A stretch of 64,000 nt of DNA from JANYHF01 sp031367715 (GCA_031367715.1 JANLQJ010000066.1:5602-69601), one strand, 5' to 3'. Counted from the stretch's first letter, positions 45,298-54,272 are shown. Numbers and translations are program-made. Notes: a model not told the origin generated them from the letters alone.

Positions 45298-46641
45298 TCA
45301 GACCAACATACGCACAGGGTCCTCGATGTAGGCCTTGAACGCATTTAGCAGCGCCGCCCCCAGCGCGCCGTCGACCACCCGATGATCGCAGGACAACGTG
45401 CAACTCATCATGGTCGCGACGTCCACCTTGCCACCCACCACGATCGCTCGCTGCTCCCCCGCGCCGACCGCCAGGATGGTGGCGTGTGGCGGATTGATTA
45501 CGGCGTCGAAACTCTTGATGCCAAACATGCCAAGGTTGGAAATCGAGGTGGTGCCGCCCTGATATTCATGCGGGGCAAGTTTGCGCGAGCGCGCGCGGTT
45601 TGCCAGATCCTTCATCTCGTTCGATAATTCCGAAAGCGTTTTCAAGTCGGCATGACGAAGCACCGGCGTGAACAGTCCGCCCTCGACCGATACCGCAACG
45701 CCGACGTCGATCCGCTTATGGCGCAACATGCCTTGTGTGGTCCAGGTGGCATTGGCCGCCGGCACATCGCGCAACGCCAGCGCCAGCGCCTTGATGACAA
45801 AGTCGTTGACCGAAAGCTTGTAGGCTGCCGGTCCATCCTTGGGCGAGCGGGCGTTCAGCCGCTCGCGCGCCGACAACAGCTGATCCAGCCGGCAATCGAC
45901 ATTGAGATAGAAATGCGGGATCGTGACCGTGCTCTCGACCAGCCGCTTGGCGATGATCTTGCGCATGTTGTCGTGCGGCAGAATTTCGTAGGTGCCCTGC
46001 TCATAAAGCGCGAGGACCTTGTCGTCGGCCATCGGCTGCGGCAACGACAGCGCGGCTGAGGCAACAGCCAAGGGCGCCGCCGCGGCCGACAAATTGGCCG
46101 CTCCCGCCGGCACAGCTGCGGTGCGCGGCGCAACTCCCGAACCAGCCTTTTCGATATCGGCGCGCACAATACGTCCGTTTGGGCCGGAGCCCTTCAAGCT
46201 GGCGAGGGCCAGCCCCTTGTCATCCGCCATCCGGCGCGCCAAAGGCGAAGCAAAGATGCGGCCGTTGTTTGCTGGCTTTGAGGAGCTGCCCGTAGCTCGA
46301 GCGGCTGCGGCCGATACCGGTAGCGCGACCGGCTGCGACATGGCTGTTGCGCTACTGGCAGGCTTGGCAAGCGCTGCGACGGCGGCCTTGCCGTCCTCGC
46401 CCTCGGCCAACAGATACGCGATCTGGCTGTTCACTTTTACGCCTTCGGTACCCGCCGGAATCAGGATCTTGCCCACCGTGCCCTCATCGACCGCCTCGAC
46501 TTCCATGGTCGCCTTATCGGTCTCGATCTCGGCGATGACATCGCCCGAGCGCACTTTCTGGCCCTCGATGACGAGCCATTTGGCGAGCTTACCCTCCTCC
46601 ATGGTGGGCGACAGCGCAGGCATCAGGATGGGTGTGGGCAT
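45298..46641 (-). CDS. pdhC: Pyruvate dehydrogenase E2, dihydrolipoamide acetyltransferase
   Basis: 447 residues. One lipoyl domain (1-80, lipoyl Lys43 in IETDKATME), an Ala/Pro-type linker, the peripheral subunit-binding domain around ASPLARRMADDKGLALASLKG (about 130-165) and the catalytic acetyltransferase domain (about 215-447) ending with SCDHRVVDGALGA, which carries the active-site His and Asp. Passes acetyl groups to CoA. It is separated from pdhB by an inserted Uma2 gene. Confidence 0.95.
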   Translation of the reverse strand: MPTPILMPALSPTMEEGKLAKWLVIEGQKVRSGDVIAEIETDKATMEVEAVDEGTVGKILIPAGTEGVKVNSQIAYLLAEGEDGKAAVAALAKPASSATAMSQPVALPVSAAAARATGSSSKPANNGRIFASPLARRMADDKGLALASLKGSGPNGRIVRADIEKAGSGVAPRTAAVPAGAANLSAAAAPLAVASAALSLPQPMADDKVLALYEQGTYEILPHDNMRKIIAKRLVESTVTIPHFYLNVDCRLDQLLSARERLNARSPKDGPAAYKLSVNDFVIKALALALRDVPAANATWTTQGMLRHKRIDVGVAVSVEGGLFTPVLRHADLKTLSELSNEMKDLANRARSRKLAPHEYQGGTTSISNLGMFGIKSFDAVINPPHATILAVGAGEQRAIVVGGKVDVATMMSCTLSCDHRVVDGALGAALLNAFKAYIEDPVRMLV

Positions 46642-46683
46642 GGGGGGCTCGTCAGGGTCAAAGGTGGCGGTGCGCGAGGGGTG

Positions 46684-47283
46684 TCAGGTCTTGCTGATCT
46701 TGTCATAGGGCCAGAGGACCGCGAGGTCGAAAGTCAGTTCCGTGACAGGCGGGGCGGCAACTTTATCGGCGTGCTGGAATGTGCCGAACAGCTGCCACTT
46801 GCGCTCACTGAGTTCGAATACTTCCACAGTTCGAGTTCGTGGATCGAGATACCAAACGCGTGGAATGCCGACTCGAGCGTAAATCTTACTCTTGAGGTTG
46901 CGATCAGGATGCTCGGTCGATGGCGACAAGACCTCGCAAAGCCAATCTGGCGGGGTCTCGATCCAAGCCGTTGGCGGAAGGTCGGGCAATCGCTCGATAC
47001 GCCATGCCGCCAGATCTGGAACGACGACATCCCGCCCGAAATGCAACTCCTGTTCGGGCATGAAAAACCAACCACCCGGACCACCGTCGCCGAATTGAAA
47101 CGCAGGACCCAGCTTCCCTCCCAATGCAAAGGCTGACACCGCCTGCCTGGGTGCTGCCCGCGGATGTGTTACCAGTTCCCCGCCCAAAATCTCAGCAACC
47201 AGATGCTCAGGCACCGCCTCCAGGTCGGCATAAGCCGCCTCTTTGCGGGCAGGTTCGCCCATAGCGCGTATGTCCTGCTGCAT
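46684..47283 (-). CDS. Uma2 family (DUF820) restriction-endonuclease-fold protein
   Basis: 199 residues. Uma2 pattern: EILGGELVTHPR, a PDLAAWR motif (VVVPDLAAWR, PD motif), ETPPDWLCEVLSPSTEHPDR (the E-V-LS-P-S-T hallmark), the NLKSKIYARVGIPRVWYLDP lysine and VEVFELSERKW. PD-(D/E)xK fold; family members are frequent in cyanobacteria and sporadic elsewhere, of unknown function and often associated with mobile DNA. It lies in the middle of the pdh operon, same strand, 18 bp from pdhB and 42 bp from pdhC. ATG 47283; ATG 47262 also possible. Confidence 0.85.
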   Translation of the reverse strand: MQQDIRAMGEPARKEAAYADLEAVPEHLVAEILGGELVTHPRAAPRQAVSAFALGGKLGPAFQFGDGGPGGWFFMPEQELHFGRDVVVPDLAAWRIERLPDLPPTAWIETPPDWLCEVLSPSTEHPDRNLKSKIYARVGIPRVWYLDPRTRTVEVFELSERKWQLFGTFQHADKVAAPPVTELTFDLAVLWPYDKISKT

Positions 47284-47301
47284 AGCGCCCCACCGACCCG
47301 T

Positions 47302-48660
47302 CTAACGATTGCACACCTTGCGCGCCGCTTCGACCACCTTGGCGGTGTTCGGCAGCGCCAGTTTCTCGAGGTTGGCGGCGTACGGCATCGGCACGTCCTC
47401 GCCCGAGACCTTGGTCGGCGGCGCATCGAGATAGTCGAACGCCTCCAGTGCCACCCGCGCGCAGATTTCCGAGCCGATCGAGCACACCGGATAGCTCTCA
47501 TCGACCGTTACGATGCGATTGGTGCGTTTCACGCTCTCGATTACGGTGGCCATATCGAGCGGACGCAGCGTGCGCAGATCGATGACTTCGGCCTCGATGC
47601 CGGACTTGAGCAGTTCCTCAGCGGCGGCCATCGCATAGCTCATGCCGCGCGAGAACGAGACGATGGTGACATCGCGGCCCGGACGCACGATCTTGGCCTT
47701 GCCGATCGGCACCAGCCAGTCCGCCACATCGGGTACCGGAAAGCTCTGGCCATAGAGCAGCTCGTTTTCCAGGAACACCACCGGATTGGGGTCGCGGATG
47801 GCCGATTTCAGCAAACCCTTGGCATCGGCCGCCGTCCAGGGCGCGACCACCTTCAGGCCGGGGATATGAGCGTACCAGGACGAATACTCCTGGCTGTGCT
47901 GGGCCGCCACGCGCGCCGCCGCTCCGTTCGGCCCGCGAAACACGATCGGACAGCGCATCTGGCCGCCCGACATATAGAGCGTCTTGCCGGCCGAATTAAT
48001 GATGTGGTCGATCGCCTGCATGGCGAAGTTCCAAGTCATGAATTCGACGATTGGCCGCAACCCCGCCAGAGCTGCGCCGACTCCGACGCCGGTAAAGCCA
48101 TATTCCGTGATCGGCGTATCGATCACGCGCCGCGCCCCGAACTCGTCCAGCAGACCTTGCGAAATCTTGTAGGCGCCCTGGTATTGGGCCACCTCCTCGC
48201 CCATCAAGAACACGTCGGGATCGCGGCGCATCTCCTCGGCCATGGCGTCGCGTAACGCATCGCGCACGGTCGTCGCCACCATCTTGGTGCCGGCAGCAAG
48301 CTCGGGTTCGCTGGCCGCTAGCGCCGGGATGGCTGCTGGTGCCATGCCCGGTGCCGCCGGCATCGTTGCCGTAGCAGCCGCAAGCTTGGCCGCGGGTGCC
48401 GCCACCCCTGCAGCCTCACCATTGATCATGATGACGGCAATCGGCGTATTCACCTTCACCCCTTCGGTGCCGGCCGGCACCAGGATCTGCCCCAGCACGC
48501 CGTCATCGACCGCCTCGACTTCCATGGTCGCCTTGTCGGTCTCGATTTCGGCGATGACGTCACCCGGCTTGATCCGCTTGCCGACGCTGACCAGCCATTT
48601 GGCAAGCTTACCCTCTTCCATCGTCGGCGACAGCGCGGGCATCAGGATTTCGGTTGGCAT
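47302..48660 (-). CDS. pdhB: Pyruvate dehydrogenase E1 beta subunit with N-terminal lipoyl domain
   Basis: 452 residues. The first 80 residues form a lipoyl domain almost identical to that of E2 (lipoyl Lys43 in IETDKATME), an alphaproteobacterial speciality; then an Ala-rich linker and the transketolase pyrimidine-binding domain with VFLMGEEVAQYQGAYK (catalytic Glu) and ITEYGFTGVGVGAALAG, and the transketolase C-terminal domain with TVDESYPVCSIGSEI. With PdhA it decarboxylates pyruvate using thiamine diphosphate. Confidence 0.96.
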   Translation of the reverse strand: MPTEILMPALSPTMEEGKLAKWLVSVGKRIKPGDVIAEIETDKATMEVEAVDDGVLGQILVPAGTEGVKVNTPIAVIMINGEAAGVAAPAAKLAAATATMPAAPGMAPAAIPALAASEPELAAGTKMVATTVRDALRDAMAEEMRRDPDVFLMGEEVAQYQGAYKISQGLLDEFGARRVIDTPITEYGFTGVGVGAALAGLRPIVEFMTWNFAMQAIDHIINSAGKTLYMSGGQMRCPIVFRGPNGAAARVAAQHSQEYSSWYAHIPGLKVVAPWTAADAKGLLKSAIRDPNPVVFLENELLYGQSFPVPDVADWLVPIGKAKIVRPGRDVTIVSFSRGMSYAMAAAEELLKSGIEAEVIDLRTLRPLDMATVIESVKRTNRIVTVDESYPVCSIGSEICARVALEAFDYLDAPPTKVSGEDVPMPYAANLEKLALPNTAKVVEAARKVCNR

Positions 48661-48715
48661 CGTTCATCTCACATTCGGCTCGCAACACGGGACGGCTGAC
48701 GGCGCGGGGGCAGGA

Positions 48716-49780
48716 TCAGACAGCAACCGTGACGTCGGTATAAAGCTCGCTGGCATCGGGCTCTGGGTTGGTCTGCGAGAATTCTGCCGCATCGTTGACG
48801 ATCAAGCGGATTTCGCTGTCGACCTTTTTCAAATCGGCTTCGCTCGACCAGCCGCGCTCGACCAGCCGCCGTCCGACCTGCTCAATCGGGTCGTGCTCAT
48901 TGCGCATCTTGTCGACCTCCTCGCGGGTGCGGTACTTGGCCGGGTCCGACATCGAGTGACCGCGATAACGGTAGGTTTGCATCTCCAGAATGTACGGCCC
49001 CTGGCCTTCGCGGGCGCGCGTCACCGCCCGGTCGGCAGCGGCCTTGACGGCGCGTACATCCATGCCGTCCACATCCTCGCCCGGAATATCGAAGGAACGG
49101 CCGCGCTGATACAGATGGGTGGTCGAAGACGCCCGCTCGACACTGGTGCCCATGCCGTATTTGTTGTTCTCGATCACATAGATGACCGGCAGGCTCCAGA
49201 GCTTGGCCATGTTGAAGCTCTCATAGACCTGGCCCTGGTTGGCTGCGCCGTCACCGAAATAGGTCAGACTGACATTGTCATTGCCGCGATAGCGGTTGGC
49301 AAACGCCAGTCCCGTGCCCAACGGCACCTGCCCGGCGACGATGCCATGGCCGCCAAAAAAGCCCCTCTCGACCGAGAACATGTGCATCGAGCCGCCCTTG
49401 CCGCGCGAATAGCCGTCGCGCCGCCCGGTCAGTTCGGCCATCACGCCCTTGGCCTCCATGCCGCAGGCCAGCATATGGCCGTGATCGCGATAGCCTGTGA
49501 TCACCTGATCGCCCGCCTTCAGCGCCATCTGCATGCCGACCACCACCGCCTCCTGGCCAATATAGAGATGGCAAAAGCCGCCGATGAAACCCATGCCATA
49601 GAGCTGGCCGGCTTTTTCCTCGAAGCGCCGGATCAAAAGCATCTGCCGATAGGCGGCAACCTCCTGCTCCCGGCTGAACTCTGCGAACTGTATATGGCCA
49701 TTTATTCCGGCAATCGCAGCGTTGCTGCCCGTCGTTGCTTCGGTGGCGTTCAACGGCGCGATGATTGGCGTGAGCGGCAC
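48716..49780 (-). CDS. pdhA: Pyruvate dehydrogenase E1 alpha subunit
   Basis: 354 residues, GTG start at 49780 with GGAGGA upstream. Features: MLLIRRFEEKAGQLYG, YRDHGHMLACG, the thiamine-diphosphate motif GDGAANQGQVYESFNMAKLW-to-NN (GDG...NN), and the phosphorylation-loop region YRYRGHSMSDPAKYR. It heads the leftward operon pdhA-pdhB-Uma2-pdhC. The N-terminal 30 residues are variable as usual. Confidence 0.95.
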   Translation of the reverse strand: MPLTPIIAPLNATEATTGSNAAIAGINGHIQFAEFSREQEVAAYRQMLLIRRFEEKAGQLYGMGFIGGFCHLYIGQEAVVVGMQMALKAGDQVITGYRDHGHMLACGMEAKGVMAELTGRRDGYSRGKGGSMHMFSVERGFFGGHGIVAGQVPLGTGLAFANRYRGNDNVSLTYFGDGAANQGQVYESFNMAKLWSLPVIYVIENNKYGMGTSVERASSTTHLYQRGRSFDIPGEDVDGMDVRAVKAAADRAVTRAREGQGPYILEMQTYRYRGHSMSDPAKYRTREEVDKMRNEHDPIEQVGRRLVERGWSSEADLKKVDSEIRLIVNDAAEFSQTNPEPDASELYTDVTVAV

Positions 49781-49887
49781 CTGAGTCCTCCCGGAAACTG
49801 CGAATGTTTTTCAACTCTTTACACGAGCCGTTCAGCGCCCGCTAGCAGCTGACTAAAATTCCTATCATGGATTGGTTGAGTTTTTAT

Positions 49888-49902
49888 GTTCTGTTTTTGT
49901 TC
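49888..49902. promoter_or_regulatory. LexA (SOS) operator, GTTC-N7-GTTC
   Basis: GTTCTGTTTTTGTTC matches exactly the direct-repeat GTTC-N7-GTTC recognised by alphaproteobacterial LexA. It is 66 bp upstream of the PA0069-type radical SAM gene and 108 bp from the divergent pdhA start, inside the AT-rich promoter stretch 49880-49920, so it most likely controls the rightward gene. Confidence 0.7.
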
Positions 49903-49967
49903 TTGTCGTTGAGAACAAACCGTGCTAGGGATGGCTTCCTAACCTGAGGTGACAGGACAGGCCAACG

Positions 49968-51074
49968 ATGCAAGAGATCAAACAGCCAGAGACTGTAAAC
50001 GCGGTTGCCGTGCACAGTGAGCGCCGTCGCGGACGCGGTGCACACGCCAATGTCAGCGGCCGCTTCGAGCGCGAGAGCCGGCATGACACGGACGACGGCT
50101 GGGCTAGCCTGGACGATTTGGCGCCGTTTGCAACCACCGTCGGTATCGATGCCGCGCGCACTATCATCACCACCAACCGATCGCCCGACATCAGCTTCGA
50201 TCAGTCAATCAATCCCTATCGCGGCTGCGAGCATGGCTGCATCTATTGCTATGCCAGGCCTTCACATTGCTATCTGGGGTTGTCGGCGGGACTGGATTTC
50301 GAGAGCCAGTTGTTTGCCAAGCCAAACGCTGCCGAGTTGCTGGAACGAGAGCTGGCGCGGCCATCCTATAAACCTAAAGTGATCGCGCTTGGCGCTAATA
50401 CCGACCCTTATCAGCCGATCGAGCGTACCTGGCGGATCTCGCGCGAGATTCTGCAAGTGCTGGCCACCGCCCGCCATCCGGTCGGTATCGTTACCAAGTC
50501 GGCGCTGGTCACGCGCGATATCGACATTCTGGCGCCGATGGCCCGCGATGGCCTGGTCAAGGTGGCGCTGTCGGTAACCACGCTCGATCGCATGACCGCG
50601 CGCAAGATGGAGCCACGGGCGAGCACACCGGACAAGCGACTGCAGGCAATCCGGGAGCTGAGTGAGGCTGGCATCCCAACTGCGGTGATGGTGGCGCCGA
50701 TCATTCCCGCCATCAACGACAGCGAGATCGAGGCCATTTTAGCGGCGGCACGCGATGCCGGGGCCAGCGAGGCCGGCTCTGTGCTGTTGCGGCTGCCGCT
50801 GGAGATCAAGGAGCTGTTCCACAGTTGGCTGGCCGATCAATATCCCGACCGCGCCGAGCGTGTGATCTCGATCTTGCGCTGCATGCGCGGCGGCAAGGAC
50901 TATGACGCGCGCTGGTTCGAGCGGCAAAAGGGGACGGGTCCCTATGCCGAGCTGATCGCCCAGCGCTTTCGTCTGGCGTTGCGCAGACTAGCACTCAATG
51001 AGCGCAAATACCGGCTGCGCACCGACTTGTTTACGCGGCCGGTTATCAGGGGAGGACAGCTTGCGTTGTTTTAG
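49968..51074 (+). CDS. PA0069 family radical SAM protein (SplB-like)
   Basis: 368 residues. Radical SAM cluster C87-x3-C91-x2-C94 in YRGCEHGCIYCYARP, followed by the TDPYQPIER and ITKSALVTRDIDIL strands of the TIM barrel, giving similarity to spore photoproduct lyase. A basic N-terminus (ERRRGRGAHANVSGRFE) could contact nucleic acid. Function unproven; spore photoproduct-like DNA repair is one proposal and the LexA site upstream is consistent with it. Followed by rnhB within 11 bp. Confidence 0.9.
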   Translation: MQEIKQPETVNAVAVHSERRRGRGAHANVSGRFERESRHDTDDGWASLDDLAPFATTVGIDAARTIITTNRSPDISFDQSINPYRGCEHGCIYCYARPSHCYLGLSAGLDFESQLFAKPNAAELLERELARPSYKPKVIALGANTDPYQPIERTWRISREILQVLATARHPVGIVTKSALVTRDIDILAPMARDGLVKVALSVTTLDRMTARKMEPRASTPDKRLQAIRELSEAGIPTAVMVAPIIPAINDSEIEAILAAARDAGASEAGSVLLRLPLEIKELFHSWLADQYPDRAERVISILRCMRGGKDYDARWFERQKGTGPYAELIAQRFRLALRRLALNERKYRLRTDLFTRPVIRGGQLALF

Positions 51075-51085
51075 GAGCGTTGGCG

Positions 51086-51778
51086 ATGCCACGAGCTAGC
51101 GGGAGCAGGCCCCCGACGCAGCCTGATTTCAAAGTCGAGCGCCAGCATATGCTGGCCGGCCGGGCTCGCGTGGTTGGCATTGACGAGGCCGGAATTGGCC
51201 CTTGGGCGGGACCGGTCGTGGCCGCCGCAGTCTGCCTCGATCCGCTGCACCTGCCGATTGGCGTGCGTGACAGCAAGACGCTGACGGCGGCGCGCCGCGA
51301 GGACTGCTTTGCTGCGATCCTGCGGCTGGCCCACGTCGGCGTCGGCGTCGCCGACGTGGCACGGATCGATCGCGACAATGTCCTGCGCGCCAGCCAGTGG
51401 GCTATGGCGCAAGCCGTCGCAAAACTGGATTTTGTGCCTGACCTGGCCCTGGTAGACGGCAAACACGCGCCGAAACTGAGCTGCTCGGTCGCGGCGATGG
51501 TCGACGGCGATGCGTTGATCCTATCGATTGCGGCGGCTTCAATCGTCGCCAAGGTGACGCGCGACCGTATCATGGTTGAGTTGTCGGCGCTGCATCCAGG
51601 CTATGGCTTTGACAAGCACAAGGGTTACGGCACGGCCGAACATCGCGCCGCGATTGCCCGGCTCGGTGTGATTGCTGCGCATCGGCGGTCCTTCAGGCCG
51701 ATCCAGGAGGCGATTGCTGCGGCCATGGCGGAAACGACCGGCCCGCCGTTAACCCATGGGGCGGCCAAACTGGAGTAA
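51086..51778 (+). CDS. rnhB: Ribonuclease HII
   Basis: 230 residues from ATG 51086, eight bases after AGGAG; a TTG at 51080 is also open. RNase HII motifs: VGIDEAGIGPWAGPVVAAAV (catalytic Asp-Glu), VRDSKTLTAARR (Asp) and the ASIVAKVTRDRIM block with the fourth metal ligand Asp. Removes ribonucleotides from DNA. In most members the first motif is DEAGRGP; here it is DEAGIGP, with the Gly-Arg-Gly arginine replaced by Ile. Co-directional with the radical SAM gene and ccrM. Confidence 0.93.
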   Translation: MPRASGSRPPTQPDFKVERQHMLAGRARVVGIDEAGIGPWAGPVVAAAVCLDPLHLPIGVRDSKTLTAARREDCFAAILRLAHVGVGVADVARIDRDNVLRASQWAMAQAVAKLDFVPDLALVDGKHAPKLSCSVAAMVDGDALILSIAAASIVAKVTRDRIMVELSALHPGYGFDKHKGYGTAEHRAAIARLGVIAAHRRSFRPIQEAIAAAMAETTGPPLTHGAAKLE

Positions 51779-51849
51779 GGTTCGTGTAATTGCGCCAGAT
51801 CGATATGACGGCGTCGGGTAGATTTCAGTGCAGCAGGCGTGAAACCAGT

Positions 51850-52965
51850 ATGCGTGAGCGTTCCAATGGCGTGACGGCGGACAACTTTGCCTGCAACCGC
51901 ATCCTAATCGGCGATTGCCTGGCCGAACTGGCCGCATTGCCGGACGGTTGCATCGACTTGGTGTTTGCCGACCCGCCTTACAATCTCCAGCTGGACGGCG
52001 ACCTGTTGCGGCCCAACAACACCGTGGTCGACGGCGTGCACCAGGATTGGGACAAGTTTCTAAGCTTTGCCGACTATGACCGCTTCACGCGGGCCTGGCT
52101 GACGCAGTGCCGGCGCGTTCTCAAACCCAACGGCGCGCTCTGGCTGATCGGCTCCTATCACAATATTTTCCGGCTTGGCACGGCGCTGCAGGACCTTGGT
52201 TTCTGGATCCTCAATGATGTCATCTGGCGCAAGACCAACCCGATGCCGAATTTCCGCGGCCGCCGCCTGACCAATGCGCATGAGACGCTGATCTGGGCCT
52301 CGCGCAGTCCGGCTTCGCGCTACACCTTCAACTACGATAGCATGAAGGCGCTGAACGACGATCTGCAGATGCGTTCGGACTGGCTGCTGCCAATCTGCAG
52401 CGGCCCTGAACGGCTGAAGGACTGCGCCGGGCGCAAGGCGCATCCAACCCAGAAACCCGAAGCGTTGCTACAGCGCGTGCTGCTGGCCTCCTCGCTGCCG
52501 GGCGACGTCGTGCTGGACCCGTTTTTCGGAACCGGCACCACTGGCGCTGCTGCGCGCCGACTCGGCCGCCAGTACATCGGTATCGAGCGCGACCCGACCT
52601 ATGCCCGCATCGCCGAGGCGCGTATCGCCAGTGTCGAACCGCTGCCTGCCAGCGCGCTGGACTTAGGGCTGGGCAAACGGGCCGAGCCGCGCGTTGCCTT
52701 TGGCACCATCATCGAGCTTGGCATCATGCCCGCTGGCAGCCGCCTGTTTGACGAACGCCGGCGTCACACGGCCGAAGTGCGCGCCGACGGCACCCTGGTG
52801 CATGGCGAACTGTCCGGTTCCATTCACAAGCTCGGCGCCACTCTGCAGGGCCGGCCGGCCTGCAATGGCTGGACCTTTTGGCACTTCGAACGCGCCGGTC
52901 ACCTTAAGCCGATCGATGAATTGCGCGCCCAGGCGCGAAAGCAGCTCGGCATGGCCGCCGAATAG
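51850..52965 (+). CDS. ccrM: CcrM-type adenine-N6 DNA methyltransferase (GANTC)
   Basis: 371 residues from ATG 51850. Beta-class amino-methyltransferase: catalytic DPPYNLQLDGDL (41-52) precedes the AdoMet motif DPFFGTGTTGAAARRLGR (about 224-241), with KAHPTQKPEALLQR between. The C-terminal extension (about 275-371) with RRRHTAEVRADGTL, GSIHKLGA and ACNGWTFWHFE is the CcrM-specific DNA-recognition domain. Methylates GANTC and couples replication to the cell cycle in alphaproteobacteria. Upstream in-frame ATG 51805 is possible; the ribosome site at 51850 is weak. Confidence 0.95.
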   Translation: MRERSNGVTADNFACNRILIGDCLAELAALPDGCIDLVFADPPYNLQLDGDLLRPNNTVVDGVHQDWDKFLSFADYDRFTRAWLTQCRRVLKPNGALWLIGSYHNIFRLGTALQDLGFWILNDVIWRKTNPMPNFRGRRLTNAHETLIWASRSPASRYTFNYDSMKALNDDLQMRSDWLLPICSGPERLKDCAGRKAHPTQKPEALLQRVLLASSLPGDVVLDPFFGTGTTGAAARRLGRQYIGIERDPTYARIAEARIASVEPLPASALDLGLGKRAEPRVAFGTIIELGIMPAGSRLFDERRRHTAEVRADGTLVHGELSGSIHKLGATLQGRPACNGWTFWHFERAGHLKPIDELRAQARKQLGMAAE

Positions 52966-52990
52966 CGGGCAGTCGAAGAAAGTGAGCAGG

Positions 52991-53431
52991 TTAAATCAAT
53001 CCGAGCGCCAGCAGCTCGGCACGCATGGCTAGCGGCAGGCGGGAGATGTCGCCGCCAAAGCCACCTGCCAGATCGGCAGGCGCTTCGTCGGCTGCCAAAT
53101 AGCGCCAGCCCTGAAAGGCACGGCGCGGCACCGGGCGCACCGGCACCAGCTCAGGCGACAGAATGATATCGCAGCGCGCTATGCCATCATCACCGGTGAC
53201 GGGCACCAAATCGAGGATCGGCTGGCGCACCTGCACTGCGGCCTTGATCACCCAGTACAGCGAGCCCTGGCCGATGATCTCAACGCCTCGCCTGGGAAAC
53301 ATGCGCGTGCGATGCCAAAGGCGGGCCGCACGGCGCTCCTTGCGCGCCGAGTTGAGCTTTTCCTCCTGCCATTGGCGCAGGTCCTCGATCGAGGTGCAGC
53401 CGACGCAGAGTTTGATCAAATGGAGTGCCAT
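52991..53431 (-). CDS. DUF1489 family protein
   Basis: 146 residues matching DUF1489: MALHLIKLCVGCTSIEDL at the N-terminus, RTRMFPRRGVEIIGQGSLYWVIKAA and CDIILSPELVPVRPVPRRAFQGWRYL. Predicted small cytoplasmic beta-rich protein, nearly confined to alphaproteobacteria, function unknown. Convergent with ccrM, the stops being 25 bp apart; adjacency to ccrM is common in the order. Confidence 0.9.
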   Translation of the reverse strand: MALHLIKLCVGCTSIEDLRQWQEEKLNSARKERRAARLWHRTRMFPRRGVEIIGQGSLYWVIKAAVQVRQPILDLVPVTGDDGIARCDIILSPELVPVRPVPRRAFQGWRYLAADEAPADLAGGFGGDISRLPLAMRAELLALGLI

Positions 53432-53640
53432 CAGTTGGTTATCCCATCGCGGACCGGCAATCGCAATCCATCCTGCTCAGCCGCGCTTCAACGCCTGTGG
53501 ATTTCCATGCAGATGCAGGTTTTTAGGCTCACAAACTCGTGAAAACGATGTGAGCTGCAATAACGTGCCATTGATTGGCCAGAACCGAGCAAGCGTGACT
53601 AATCTGTGCTGGTCGTAACCCCATACGGGAGGATTCTACC

Positions 53641-53913
53641 GTGAAACTCAACAAGACCTCGGGCACCGTGCTCGCCGCCACCGCTGCCGCCATGATCCTT
53701 GGTGGTCTGATCGCCTCGGCCCCGTCGGCCAAGGCCGACGGCATGAAGACCGGCCATTGCGTCGGCGTCAACGCCTGCAAGGGCAACAGCTCGTGCAAGT
53801 CGGGCGCCAGCTCCTGCAAGGGCCAGAACTCCTGCAAGGGCCAGGGTTGGGTCGAGCTGACATCTGACCAGTGCAAGCAGGTCGGCGGCAAGTTCGAAAT
53901 GCCGGCTGGCTGA
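53641..53913 (+). CDS. bufA1: Bufferin-type periplasmic metallophore precursor (first copy)
   Basis: 90 residues, GTG start after GGGAGG. Signal peptide residues 1-32 (hydrophobic VLAATAAAMILGGLIA, cleavage after AKA). The mature 58 residues carry six cysteines (40, 46, 52, 59, 65, 78), four in C-K-G or C-K-S units (ACKG, SCKS, SCKG, SCKG). This is the layout of bufferin precursors, ribosomally made peptides whose Cys residues are modified by an MNIO enzyme and which bind copper in the periplasm. Paralogue of the precursor at 54328. Symbol assigned by locus order; subfamily A1 versus A2 is not certain. Confidence 0.75.
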   Translation: MKLNKTSGTVLAATAAAMILGGLIASAPSAKADGMKTGHCVGVNACKGNSSCKSGASSCKGQNSCKGQGWVELTSDQCKQVGGKFEMPAG

Positions 53914-53940
53914 TCGCGTCCGTCGCACTGCATCGGATTG

Positions 53941-53971
53941 GCGTCCGCACGGCTTGCCCTGCGGACGCTTT
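53941..53971 (+). terminator. Hairpin terminator after the first bufferin precursor
   Basis: GCGTCCGC and GCGGACGC (53941-53948, 53961-53968) form a perfect 8-bp stem with a 12-base loop, followed by TTT, 28 bp after the precursor stop. The T-run is short, so termination may be partial, leaving a short abundant precursor mRNA. Confidence 0.65.
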
Positions 53972-54052
53972 CGTATAAGCACTTAATTCCGTTGACTAAT
54001 TCGTAGTGGACGGTGACTTATCCTTGATGTCCCAAAGCCCCGGACATGACGC

Positions 54053-54272
54053 CTCGTGTTCCGTACCATTCAAATGATCCACATTTTTCATCCTCGGGCT
54101 TGTCCCCGGGCCCCATGGATCGACTTACGCCGAAGCCTGTTGTGGAGGCCTTATAGCGCTGTTTCGGCCGTCATTACACAAGCGCGGCCGCACGGCTCGA
54201 ACCCAACTGGGTCCCCGGGACAAGCCCGAGGATGATACTGATGGGTACTAATTGAATGAGTCACAACACGAG
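54053..54272. mobile_element. 220-bp MITE with terminal inverted repeats and 6-bp target duplication
   Basis: The element begins CTCGTGTT and ends AACACGAG (perfect 8-bp terminal inverted repeats), continues with the CATTCAAAT / ATTGAATG pair, and carries long inner arms at 54089-54115 and 54208-54234 (CATCCTCGGGCTTGTCCC with one mismatch nearby). TGACGC directly flanks both ends (54047-54052 and 54273-54278), a target-site duplication. It encodes no protein; the 92-bp core 54116-54207 has no obvious signal. It occupies the 414-bp gap between the two bufferin precursor genes. A second, rearranged copy lies at 21928-22532. Confidence 0.85.
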
